Source: Silurus meridionalis
Taxonomy: Eukaryota > Chordata > Actinopteri > Siluriformes > Siluridae
Assembly (NCBI RefSeq): GCF_014805685.1
Contig: NC_060901.1
Coordinates: forward strand, 20,202,405 to 20,266,404
DNA length: 64,000 nt
Reading direction: 5' to 3'
In this document: piece by piece, positions 10,846 to 21,330 of the stretch
Numbering within the stretch: position 1 is the first letter of the stretch
Layout of the letters: each line of letters begins with the position of its first letter
Notes under the pieces: model-generated
Seen by the model: the letters and a program-made list of their open reading frames with translations, nothing else
Databases searched by the model: none
What the model was told of the DNA's origin: nothing
Program-made: the position numbers and the translations under genes

Positions 10846-12803
10846 CACACACACACAAACACACACAGGTGCTAAATCATTACATATTGCACTATTGTCA
10901 CTGTAAACGTTATCTGTAACACCTTAGTAGTGGAAAAGCCGTTTCAGTTTAGTTCTTTTATATTTTGTTAAAATGAGAATAAATGCCTACAGGACCTTCC
11001 CCTTCATCCGTCTGTCTTTTCCCCTTCAGGAAATTATCTTTTATTCTCATCTGGTCAGTCTGTTCCAGGCTCATCTTGGTTCAGAAATTAAATTACTACA
11101 CACTCTGTACGTTATAAATACTGTACTACCGTCATTCAGTCGCTGCCTGTGGGTCAGTCGGAGTCAGAAAATGCATATGCATGTGTAGTTTAATTAAGAA
11201 TCTGTGGGCAGGATATTCAAGCCTCTGTCTGTAGTACACAACAAAACTCTTGTGTATTTTTGTTCCACTCGATGGCTGTGTATAGAAGATAAACTCGAGC
11301 GCAATAGTCTTTTAAGTGCCTCTTAATGTGAGGATTAATGGACAGTTGATGAAACTGAAAGAATAAGAAACCCTTGGTTCCCATTCAAGAGCCTCAAAAA
11401 TATTTTCTGTACAGACACCATTGGGATTGAAGGGAAAAAAAAAGGAAAAAAACCTGTTGAGGTTTTTGGTTGAAGGTCTCTTTGTTCCCTACAGAGTGAA
11501 GGTGGCTATGGATGAGGGCTCTTCTCTTCATCTGTTCCCTCAGAGAGAGCAAGAGGATCCCTCTATCTCCTCTGTGACAAAAGACTGGGCAGATTCTCAA
11601 AGGCCTCGATGAGAGAAACCAATATCATTACCAGCCCTGGAGAAGTGCCGAGGCATGAAAAGAGAAATCGAGGTGAATAGAGAAATGAAGCGTTTTATTT
11701 TTTTCCTTCTCCAGGGGTCAAGGAGGGGTCATGGGCACAGCGCAGCCGCTCTTCACTGGTGTTTCATTGTTTTTAATGGGAAAGTGTCACTCGATTGCCC
11801 TCGCCGTCTTGTTTACCGGTCTGCTCTCGCTTCTGGCTTCGGAGGTTGTTTTCTGGTTTCTTGCTCTGTTGTCAGCGTCACAACAGATTAGACAAAGCAA
11901 CATTGGTGAGCTCAGAGCACACGGGTTCTCCGACTGGGAACGCATGTATTTACACTCTACCTGTCAGAACACAAGGTAATGAAACACATATCTGGTGTTG
12001 TACTACGAGTCGCAATAACAAAAATAAATGAGCTGTGTGCCGTAAGACCACGAGGCTCGCCTGAGCCGGTGTGTTCCAAACTGCCAACTTAGATCAACAA
12101 GAATTCCAGCAGGTTTTGTCACCACCAGACTGCAACATGGAACATATTCTGGACCAGAAAGCAGAAGATTAATTAGGATGAAATGTTCAAACACTGTTCT
12201 TTAACCTTATCAGTGTGTGTTTGGTTGAGAGAAGGGGGATGTGATCAGTGTAGATTAATGTGAGATCCAATTCATTATTATAACCGACACCAGAACTTAT
12301 ACTTTTATATAATATAATAATAAATACATAAATAGCATTCTGTAAGGAACTGTTTATCTCTTTATTAGACCACAGTAAAGTCTGTAGTGTTTGTGCTTTC
12401 TGCCAACATTTCTTTGCTTTCACATGCAACTGTATTCATGGGAGTACATGAAGTATCAGTCAGAAGAAATGTATTTAGTTCTGGGTTCTCCAGTTGATCT
12501 TGAGGTTCACTCCGTCACTGCCTCTGGGTTCCCAGTGGGATTATCATTGAATTAAATCGTTGTATATCTTTTTACTATTTAATGTAAAGGAGCAATTATT
12601 AAATTTGTACAGGCCACAGAAAGAATCACTATTATAACAGAGAAGAACAGAGGATCTCATACAGTGAGAACAAACGTAAACATTAAAGCAAGAAAGCCAA
12701 TAAACCCAAATTCAACACGTCTCCTTTCACTGGAGCCACAACTGCACCTCCAAATATATCATCTCTAACAGTAGCATCGCTATTCACCTCATCACATCAC
12801 ACA
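10846..12803. other. Unique sequence with a (CA)n tract
   Basis: A (CA)n tract at 10846-10868 abuts the LINE tail. The rest holds no recognised repeat. The overlapping plus-strand frames at 11655-12031 lack domains or splice support. Confidence 0.45.
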
Positions 12804-13040
12804 GAGAGCGTCCTGACTGGTAGCATCACCTCCTGGTTCAGGAACAGCACCAGGCAGGATAGACGAGCCCTCCAGAAGGTGGTGCGTTCATCTGAACTTA
12901 TCATCCGCACTGATCTACCTGACCTGCAGAACATCTTCAGCACGTTGTGCTGGACCAGGGTCAGGAACATTGTGAAGGACCTCAGCCATCCCAACAATGG
13001 ACTCTTTTCTCTGTTACGTTCATGGCAGCGCTTCTGATTC
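12804..13040 (+). pseudogene. L2-clade LINE reverse transcriptase C-terminal fragment
   Basis: An uninterrupted 77-codon plus-strand frame reads ESVLTGSITSWFRNST, then DRRALQKVVR, then LPDLQNIF, then VKDLSHPNNGLFSLL, and ends in RSWQRF and a stop. This is the thumb/C-terminal region of an L2-type reverse transcriptase (typical forms: SWF.N, DR.ALQRVV, KD.SHP...LF.LLPSG.RYR). The LLPSGQRYR motif is degraded to LLRSWQRF-stop. There is no initiating methionine, so this is a 5'-truncated relic. Confidence 0.82.
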
Positions 13041-13361
13041 TCCTCTGTCAGTGGTTGTGGTATTAAAAAAACCCTCTTAAATCTACAGGATGAGATGTTT
13101 TTGTGCAGTTTGATACGGATGCGGTTTGCGAGCTCTGATTATTAAGGCTCTCTGACCGTCCAATCAGAGGACGTGAAAATGCTGACGTTATTGGACGCCT
13201 GCTGGAGGACCTCAGAGTCAGCAATCTGTTTAGTTACAGCAACAACCTTCAAGCAACTTGGAATTTATGCCACAGGAGACACAGGACCTCACGGGAGATT
13301 ATGATGCCAGCAACATGTAATGTGAGGCTGAAATCTGATTGGATAGAAACTCCAACATAAT
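13041..13361. other. Unique sequence
   Basis: No recognised feature. Confidence 0.4.
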
Positions 13362-13447
13362 CAGACACTACAGGAAGCAGCATAACTTAAAGAAACAGTA
13401 TGAAATAAAGAGAATCGAATATCAGGAATAATTTAGTACATATTAAT
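13362..13447. repeat. Uncharacterised interspersed repeat, copy 1
   Basis: It shares ACACTACAGGAAGCAG at the left and GGAATAATTTAGTACA near the right with 14705-14785, in the same order and orientation at similar spacing. The family is not recognised. Confidence 0.6.
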
Positions 13448-13871
13448 GGGCAGTTAGTTCTCAGGTTCTTTCTAGTTACCTGAGAAAGGGGCAGTCAGTG
13501 GATGCAGGACTCATTTTAGGAACAGGAACACAAACAAACAAAAACAATCCAGCACTTCTCAGGTGAGTCACCAGACTTTGTGAGTACGACGTGCATCATG
13601 GCATCATTGCAGTCGATGGAGACAAAAAGCTGTGACAGGATGCTAATTCGATCCAGCGTCGTTGCCCTGGTGTTTTTTGCATGCGACACGCAGACGTTCC
13701 TCGTCTAGAAAACAAACAGGTTGCGGCAGCAAATGTGCAGCGAGTCGGCGAGCGCCGGCGAGAGACGTCTCGTTTGAAACGAGGATCAAAGGCCCATGGA
13801 CGCAGAATGTACACCACATATTCATGAATACCGTGACATCTGTCAGTGCACTCGGCTAAACCAGCCGAGAG

Positions 13872-13872
<1 letters not shown>
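13448..13872. other. Unique sequence, CpG-retaining
   Basis: 13590-13860 holds many CpG dinucleotides relative to its surroundings and a CATATTCATGAATAC motif. It could be regulatory DNA. The 140-codon minus-strand frame at 13596-14018 runs through the GA repeat and is not supported as a gene. Confidence 0.35.

Positions 13873-13920
<48 letters not shown>
13873..13920. repeat. (GA)n microsatellite
   Basis: About 24 AG/GA units. It produces the SLSLSL peptide runs in minus-strand frames. Confidence 0.97.
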
Positions 13921-13925
<5 letters not shown>

Positions 13926-14419
13926 TCGAGTGAGGTCTGTCTCCAAACGGTGAAGGACAGGCTTCAAACCACTGGAAAATAAACTGCGGCTGGAAGCGGC
14001 GCCTGTGAGAATAGACACGACTCTGCAAGGTTAGGAAACGACGCCGAAGGCGAGGCTTTAGTCAGCGTTCAGCAGCTGCTGGGTTTCGAGGAGAGAATGT
14101 TCACAGGGCATCTGATTTCCGAGCAGTCGAGAGAAGAATGTAAAAACCTGCAGCGAGGAAATGCCGAGCCCTCGGCGACACACAAACTCGCGCCAATTAC
14201 TCCTTCCTGGGTTTTAATAACGAACACAAAGAACTGTGAAATCTGTTTTTTAAATTTTTTTATTTTTTATAATCTAAGACGTAACAAGTAATTATATTAG
14301 AATGTTGTTTTTTCCAATATGAAAAACTAAAGCTGTAACCGTGTCCTGGTTTTAGAGTTACTCACAGCTTCTGATCAGATCCTTCATCACAGTGTTGATC
14401 CATTAGCCAGGGAGTGTCC

Positions 14420-14550
14420 CGAAGATACACATTTTCCCATTCACTCTTATAAAGACCTCCACTCTTCTAGGAAGATGTTTCACTAGATTCTGTGTGGAGA
14501 TGTGTGAGATTTCATTTAGACCCTTAGTAAAGTCAGGGACTGATGTAGGC
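14420..14550 (-). pseudogene. Tc1-like transposase C-terminal relic (family B)
   Basis: The minus strand reads PTSVPDFTKGLNEI, then HISTQNLVKHLPRRVEVFI. This matches the extreme C-terminus of Tc1-like transposases (typical form ...LVESLPRRVEAVI...). No stop occurs within this 40-codon piece, but neither the DNA-binding domain nor the catalytic triad remains. A second relic of this family lies at 49474-49800. Confidence 0.7.
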
Positions 14551-14704
14551 CTTTAGTGATGTTCTACCTGAACCAATCCACCTCTCAAACCCATCATCAT
14601 CATGACGCCATGTCTACAGAAATCATCAGTATTATAGAGTAGTGCAGTAGATCAGAGCTGCATCATACACAGGATCTCATATAGTCAGAATGAACTTTAA
14701 CAAA

Positions 14705-14785
14705 CATACACTACAGGAAGCAGTGCATCTGAGAGAAACGTTATACAATGAATGATTGGACAATTGGGAATAATTTAATACAAAT
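14705..14785. repeat. Uncharacterised interspersed repeat, copy 2
   Basis: Partner of 13362-13447. It shares ACACTACAGGAAGCAG and GGAATAATTTAATACA in the same order. Confidence 0.6.
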
Positions 14786-14886
14786 TCATGAACAAAAATA
14801 TATTAAAACATTAGTCAGTGATTCTAAAGAGTTGTGAAGGAAGTGAAGGACTTGCTGGTCCTGATGGCCCTCCACTGTATATATAA

Positions 14887-14888
<2 letters not shown>

Positions 14889-14918
<30 letters not shown>
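14889..14918. repeat. (GT)n microsatellite
   Basis: About 15 GT units. Confidence 0.97.
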
Positions 14919-14922
<4 letters not shown>

Positions 14923-15188
14923 CATAGCAGTAAGGCTAAAGGTCAATCAACAAAGGCAGCGCCACCTGCTGCCAGGCTCACGGCTGCTTAAATAATATGG
15001 TGTGTGAAGGAGCAGAGGTCAGAGGTCATGTCACCTGGGCTGGGGGGGGAGAGAGAGACATACGATCTGAGACATGAAACAGCTACATGACAGTTCAAAG
15101 CTTCTCTTTAAGCACAGAGGAAGTGGACAGTCAGGAGGCTCAGAGCTACATTTCTACTGTTTGAGGTGTGTGTGTGCTGATCTAATAT

Positions 15189-15193
<5 letters not shown>

Positions 15194-15237
<44 letters not shown>
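15194..15237. repeat. (CA)n microsatellite
   Basis: About 22 CA units. Confidence 0.97.
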
Positions 15238-15238
<1 letters not shown>

Positions 15239-15464
15239 CAAACTTTTATTTTATTTACACTTAAAGACATGAATTGGACTGCTGATGATCTGTCCGGAAC
15301 CTGGAGTCTGGAGTTTTCTGACTCAGGGGGAAACGGATGTTGTGAGGTGGCACCTCTGGATTCTTTGTCATCCTGAGAAATCTCTTAAACTGTGGTTTGT
15401 ATATTATTATAGTAATTGCAGGCTTTTATTAACTCATGGGTAAAATATATAGAAATATTAGTGA

Positions 15465-15722
15465 TTGGAATCTGGTTGGAATCTATTTTGGGTCTGAATG
15501 GAGTCTATTTGGAGTCTGGTTGCAGTCTGGATAGAGTCTGGTTGGAGTCTGATTTGAGTCTGATTTGAGTCTGGTTGGTATCTGGATGGAGTCTGGTTAG
15601 AGTCTGGATGGAGTCTGGTTGGAGTCTGGTTGGAGTCTGGTTGGAGTCTGATTTGGGTCTGATTTGGGTCTGATTTGGGTCTGATTGGGGTCTGGTTGGG
15701 GTCTGGATGGAGTCTGGATGGA
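15465..15722. repeat. 11-bp tandem repeat array, about 23 copies
   Basis: The unit is close to GTCTGGTTGGA, with GTCTGATTTGA, GTCTGATTTGG and GTCTGGATGGA variants. Most neighbours are exactly 11 bp apart, close to one turn of the helix. Variants cluster: the ATTTGG forms sit together at 15640-15690. Confidence 0.92.
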
Positions 15723-16479
15723 AGGTTTAAAACAGAACACTGTGTTTAAATCATGTCTTGTGAGTTGAAAGTCAGAGCTCTCCAGAGGTTTCTGAGTGAC
15801 ACAAGTTGAAGGTCCATAATTAGATTATTGTGAATAATATATGGGTCAGCTGTGTACAGGGTGTGTTTCCTGCTGCACACGAGGGAGGAATAGCTGGGTT
15901 TCTTCTGCTTTGTCTGCTTTAGCATAAAACATTTCAGTAAAATATATTAGCACAATTTTTCTTTTCTCATAAAGATAGTAAACATGATCAAAAAAGAAGT
16001 AAAGTAAAGAAGTGTACATGATCAAAAGGCGGCTGGAGAGCTTTGTGAAGCGATACGCCACGTGTTCGGCTCGCTTTACCTCGTGTTTATGATGCAAGAG
16101 GAACACCAGCAGCTACACAAGAAAGGAAAGAAAATACAGGAACGTACATAGAGTAGCATGCTGCTGCAAATAAAAATAAATAAAATGAGTGTCTAATGCA
16201 ATAATGTGTTTGTATCCGTTGCAGTGTGATGATAGATCATGTAGACTGGGTTTCACCATGTAGAAACAACTGGACCAATCAGACTCTTACAGAAATATCA
16301 CATGATCATTCTTTTGCATGTCACTGTGAGAGTAATATGGGATGAAATGAAAAATTTAAAAGTGCCTTGGTGAGCATTAAAACATCTCTGACCACAAGAC
16401 CTTCAGATGAATTTCACATCCGAGGACTTTGAGGGCCAAACAAACGTCTCCACAAGACAAGAACCCATCACTCGGTCTG
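15723..16479. other. Unique sequence
   Basis: No recognised feature. The 86-codon minus-strand frame at 15846-16106 has no domain. Confidence 0.45.
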
Positions 16480-16560
16480 AGAAATCTCCAAATTGATTCT
16501 GCTGTTCTAGACAGCATTAGAGGCTGGTGGGGGTGGTGTAATGGTCTGAGGAATGTCCAA
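16480..16560 (+). pseudogene. Tc1-like transposase fragment (family C)
   Basis: The plus strand from 16520 reads EAGGGGVMV-stop-GM. This corresponds to the glycine-rich QAGGGGVMVWG segment found between the first and second catalytic aspartates of a common fish Tc1-like transposase, with TGG (W) changed to TGA. Sequence upstream is too decayed to read. The 5' half of the same family is at 22870-23290. Confidence 0.5.
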
Positions 16561-18540
16561 TAATATTAGAATTGAAAAGAAAAACTCAACTTTTCACTTT
16601 TCTTGTTTTGATATTAAACTCATTCTGGAGATGTAGCAGGCATTATGCTGTAAAGTGATGGATATTTTTGATTAAAGCCATAATGATCAGTTTTATGTGT
16701 TTACTTGCATAACTTGAACTTGGGTTCACTTTTGGATCGTGTAAAGCCATAACATGAGACCCAGTACCAGGTGAAGTAAATACCTGATCTCCTTGTGATC
16801 AGTCACAGTGGTTCCTGTAAAGGGGAGATTTATTATACAGCAAGTGAAGAGTTAGTTTTGGAAGCAGGAAAAATGACAAAGCGTAAGGATCTAAACACAT
16901 TTAGACACTAATACATGTCTGATCATCATTTCTAGATTCTGAATAAACATGAAGCGTAAGTCCAGCACACTGTTCCTGATCAGCCTGCATCCTGCACCAA
17001 TCGCTGCAGCTCGAAGAAAAACACGCCACTATAATCGCAGCCAATCGCAGTCTGATCCATGCAAATCCAAACTGCAGATTTGACATTTTAATGCCACGTC
17101 GCTCCAAAGTCACGCCGATGCGTATTTCCCGATTGATTGTATATTCATGAGGTCAGGTAGGAGAATCCACCGCCACGTGGCGTTCCTGCACCGAGCCGAG
17201 CGGGTCGAGAGATGCGGATAATACGGGTCACTGACTTCATATTCATGAGAGGAGAGAAGAATATATTAATGATTACAGGCACAACAAGAAATGTTCTCCG
17301 ATTGTTGCATAAAATGTCAGAGGACAACTGCAGGCGAAGCGAGACGTGAACTCGGGAACGTTAGAAAAGCCGTACGTAAATAATCCAGCTGCTTTATACT
17401 CGCATCGTTCTAATTCATAAGCAGAATAGAAATGGTTTAAGGGTCAGAATGTTTAACCACCACATCACATCATCACATGAGCACAGAGAAGTGGAACGTT
17501 CCAGCATTCCATCCTCCTGTACTCCTAATGAGGAACAGACCCTGGTTGTGTTAGAAACTATATAAAGAACAAGCAAATGTTCAAACAGACGTACATCAGG
17601 TGCTCGTAAAGACGTTTTTTATTGCGATAGGGATCAGCCGCTGGATTTCTCAGAAGCTTTACTTTTCTCAAAACAAGACCAGTTTAAAAAAGTGTTGAAA
17701 TTAAAATCACATCATGTGGTTTTCAGCAAACACACACACACACCCCAAATGGTGTGGCGTAAAAATATTAGAAAGAAAAAAAACATTTTAAACAAAAAAA
17801 AGAATTTTGAAAAAAGCCTGAGATGTTGTGAACAATGAACAGTAATTTCAGAAATATTCCAGTTTTTAGATGAATTGTAATAATGAAATGGATCATTGTG
17901 ATGGGAATGAACCTGAAGGTTCCTGCAGATTCTCGTGCTCTTGGTTGTTTGATCTCTCCGTGAGAAAGTGCTCGGTGTTAGACAGCGATTTGCTGAAAGA
18001 AGACTGGAGTCCGTCTACAGACACGGCGTCTAAACAAGAGCGCCAGTCTTATCAGCCGCAGCAGACGCGTTTGGACGTCATTATTAATGAAACCTCACTG
18101 CTTTGATCTTCCTCGTGAGTCGCAAACCACCCTGATCTTTCACTCGCGCTCTGATCGCCAGCGATCCCATCATTATTTCATCACCATGTCAATAACACCG
18201 GCATAAAAAACACCTGCCACTAAACCCTGATGCTCAACAACGTACTGACCGAGCGATCAGGTTCAAATTAAAACTAAAGGAGTTAGACGGATCTACGAGA
18301 CACCTAAAGACGTACCAGCTCCAGCTGGATCCCACTTCATGAAGATCTCAGAATTTGAGGATAAATAACTTCTTAGTCAATACTGAAAAACATGCTTCAA
18401 GATCTGCTGTTTCTCGATCATTGCTCTGGCACGAAGGAGTTGGTGGTGAAAAGACCTCAGATGTTCAGCTAATATACAGTAAGAGTTGCTCAGGAGCTCC
18501 AACTGACTGTAGAAAGGACATCACTCACACTCACACTCTG
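16561..18540. other. Unique sequence, partly CpG-retaining
   Basis: 16970-17360 is rich in CpG and twice contains ATATTCATGAG, at about 17140 and 17240. It is a candidate conserved non-coding element. A short (CA)n tract lies near 17730. The 78-codon frame at 17870-18106 has no known domain. Confidence 0.4.
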
Positions 18541-18800
18541 TAATGTTTTACTGATTTAGAATCACACTCTTGGTGTCACCCAGCTGAGGACGAGGAGCCA
18601 CTTTGTGGTGAAGGAAAAACTCCCTTAGATGGGATGAGGAAGAAACCTTGAGACTCCGTCAATGTAGTTCTGCTCATCAGTTCATGCATTTCAATAGAAG
18701 TGAATTTTGTTCTATTATTCTTACATTCTGTAAAGCTGTTTTAAGACGATGTCCATTGTGAAAATCGGTATAGAAATAAGATTGAATTAAACTGAATTAG
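18541..18800 (+). mobile_element. L2/SINE-type 3' end
   Basis: Contains AAACTCCCTTAGATGG and GAAGAAACCTTGAGA, typical of the teleost repeat that also ends L2 LINEs, and finishes with CTGTAAAGCTGTTTTAAGAC, GAAAATCGGTATAGAAATAA and TTGAATTAAACTGAATTA. The tail matches the 10.8-kb copy apart from substitutions. No reverse transcriptase reading remains, so this may be a SINE that uses the L2 tail or a very truncated LINE. Confidence 0.65.
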
Positions 18801-19160
18801 AAGAACAGCTCCAACCCGTTAAACCCCAGAACTTCTGTGAGGCTCCAGAGTTCAGATGCTATTCGTAGATGTTGGTCTTCTCTAAAGCGACGTCAGTTAC
18901 ATTCCTCTTTCTGAAAAATCAATTACAATTTCAAATCAAAGCTTTTACTCTCTTACCCAAAATTGTTGCAGATAAGAGGCGTGTTTAAGGTTCTGTGGAG
19001 CGAGATTACACAGGAGGAACTTCCTAACCCAAGATTCCAGAGGTTATCCAGAGATAGGAATGTTTTCACTGTAAGCGTCATGCTCTGATAACACAACCCA
19101 ATTCGTCTCTCGGTGGCGTCCTCCCACGACCTGCTAATGGGGTCAGGGGAGAGAGTGCAG

Positions 19161-19162
<2 letters not shown>
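18801..19162. other. Unique sequence
   Basis: No recognised feature. Confidence 0.4.
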
Positions 19163-19194
<32 letters not shown>

Positions 19195-19294
19195 ATGAGC
19201 AGATAATCTAATCAATATCAGTTAAACAGACAGCAAGAGAAAACATTGAGGCGATCTCCGAATAAGGCCAGGTCATCACGGGACATCGGCGTGA

Positions 19295-19331
<37 letters not shown>
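19163..19331. repeat. (GT)n and (AC)n arrays as an inverted pair
   Basis: A (GT)14 tract at 19163-19191 and an (AC)17 tract at 19297-19331 are complementary to each other and separated by about 105 bp. Confidence 0.9.
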
Positions 19332-19332
<1 letters not shown>

Positions 19333-20018
19333 TCCCTCGCTGAAGGAACGTTCTGCCTTTCCTGTAGGAAGAATGTAGCAGGTCTGATTTCCACCGCAGT
19401 GAGATGAAGCCAGGATTTGTTTGCTAATAAAGACAGAGTTAGCTTGAAAGCACGACTATAATATCGATCCATGACAGAGAACACACTCAGGCTTTAATAA
19501 TGTCGATGGAAACTCGGGCCCGTGTCGAACGAGTGACACAAATCTAAAACAGACCGTATTCGAATGTCCAAACCCTTTTAGACTTTAGAAGCCAATCTTA
19601 TCTGATCCATGCATTTGAACACAAACACGCCATCCTCCGAAATCTGCATTTCATCCCCATAGAAGGACTGACTTTTATTTATCTGCTCCGTACATGGGAA
19701 CACAATTCATGAGGGAAACATTACAACAAGGTAACATGGTCCAATGAATTCCTACAACTTCTAGAACACTGGACACTGCGAATGTTCATTACTACACCAT
19801 TTGGTCAGTGATTCATTCAGAAGCGTTTTCTGCTGACTGTAAGATTTCTGGTGAAAAAGAAAAGTGAAAAGTTTAATGAAATATGAAAACACGAGTTTGT
19901 GGAACTGCAGTAGATAAACACATGATCAACGTTCCTCCAAAAATTATTCTCTCACTTGACTTTTCCACCATCAAAACATCAACACTCCATTCATTTATCT
20001 GAAATCGTATTACAAATA
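19332..20018. other. Unique sequence
   Basis: No recognised feature up to the TA duplication at the edge of the Tc1-like element. Confidence 0.45.
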
Positions 20019-21330
20019 CAGTGAGGAAAATAAGTATTTGAACACCCTGCTTTTTTGCAAGTTCTCCCACTTAGAAATCATGGAGGGGTCTGAAATTGTC
20101 ATCCCCATGTCCATTGTGAGAGACATAATGTAAAAAAAAAAAAATCCAGAAATCACAATGTATGATTTTTTAACTATTTATTTGTATGATACAGCTGCAA
20201 ATAAGTATTTGAACACCTGAGAAAGTCAATGTTAATATTTGGTACAGTAGCCTTTGTTTGCAATTACAGAGTCAAACGTTTCCTGTAGTTTTTCACCAGG
20301 TTTGCACACACTGCAGGAGGGATTTTGGCCCACTCCTCCACACAGATCTTCTCTAGATCAGTCAGGTTTCTGGCCTGTCGCTGAGAAACATGGAGTTTGT
20401 GCTCCCTCCAAAGATTCTCTATTGGGTTTAGGTCTGGAGACTGGCCAGGCCACGCCAGAACCGTGATATGCTTCTTACAGAGCCACTCCTTGGTTATCCT
20501 GGCTGTGTGCTTCGGGTCATTGTCACGTTGAAAGACCCAGCCTCGACCCATCTTAATGCTCTAACTGAGGGAAGGAGGTTGTTGTGCTGGTTTAAGCAAG
20601 GGAACCTTCCGTGCCATGCATGATTTCAAACCATGACGTCTTAGTGTATTACCAACAGTAACCTTGGAAACGGTGGTCCCAGCTCTTTTCAGGTCATTGA
20701 CCAGCTCCTCCCGTGTAGTTCTGGGCTGATTTCTCACCTTCCTTAGGATCATTGAGACCCCACGAGATGAGATCTTGCATGGCGCCCCAGTCCGAGGGAG
20801 ATTGACAGTCATGTTTAGCTTCTACCATTTTCTAATGATTGCAAAAACAGTGGACCTTTTTTCACCAAGCTGCTTGGCAATTTCCCCGTAGCCCTTTCCA
20901 GCCTTGTGGAGATGTAAAATTTTGTCTCTAGTGTCTTTGGACAGCTCTTTGGTCTTGGCCATGTTAGTAGTTGGATTCTTACTGATTGTATGGGGTGGAC
21001 AGGTGTCTTTATGCAGCTAACGACCTCAAACAGGTGCATCTAATTTAGGATAATAAATGTAGTGGAGGTGGACATTTTAAAGGCAGACTAACAGGTCTTT
21101 GAGGGTCAGAATTCTAGCTGATAGACAGGTGTTCAAATACTTATTTGCAGCTGTATCATACAAATAAATAGTTTAAAAATCATATACTGTGATTTCTGGA
21201 TTTTTTTTTTTTAGATTATGTCTCTCACAGTGGACATGCACCTACGATGACAATTTCAGACCCCTCCATGATTTCTAAATGGGAGAACTTGCAAAATAGC
21301 AGGGTGTTCAAATATTTATTTTCCTTACTG
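20019..21330 (-). mobile_element. Tc1-like transposon, copy 1, internally deleted (family A)
   Basis: The ends are CAGTGAGGAAAATAAGTATT on the left and its near reverse complement on the right (one mismatch in the last eight bases). TA dinucleotides at 20017-20018 and 21331-21332 form the target duplication expected of Tc1/mariner. The inverted repeats are long, about 200 bp each. Each carries the motif AATAAGTATTTGAACACC twice: outer copies near 20029 and 21305, inner copies near 20199 and 21127. This is the IR/DR layout known from fish Tc1 elements such as Sleeping Beauty. Intact relatives are about 1.6 kb; this copy is 1312 bp because part of the transposase is missing. Confidence 0.93.
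20232..20962 (-). pseudogene. Tc1-like transposase remnant of copy 1
   Basis: On the minus strand the frame starts at 20962 ([15 protein letters not shown]) and reads the first helix-turn-helix, with [20 protein letters not shown] replaces a lysine codon at 20824-20822. The same register continues through [14 protein letters not shown] and [16 protein letters not shown], the second DNA-binding subdomain and linker, to PLLKPA at about 20580. There the catalytic core is deleted, including the first aspartate. Reading resumes at [17 protein letters not shown], the second aspartate, and [11 protein letters not shown], the glutamate of a DD34E triad. A single-base loss near 20282 changes the last residues. 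The protein is therefore inactive. Confidence 0.93.

Noticed and set aside
20815..21039. 74-codon minus-strand frame next to the transposase
   Set aside because: It is the +1 shadow of the real N-terminal transposase frame, which begins at 20962 and is broken only by a TAG at 20824-20822.
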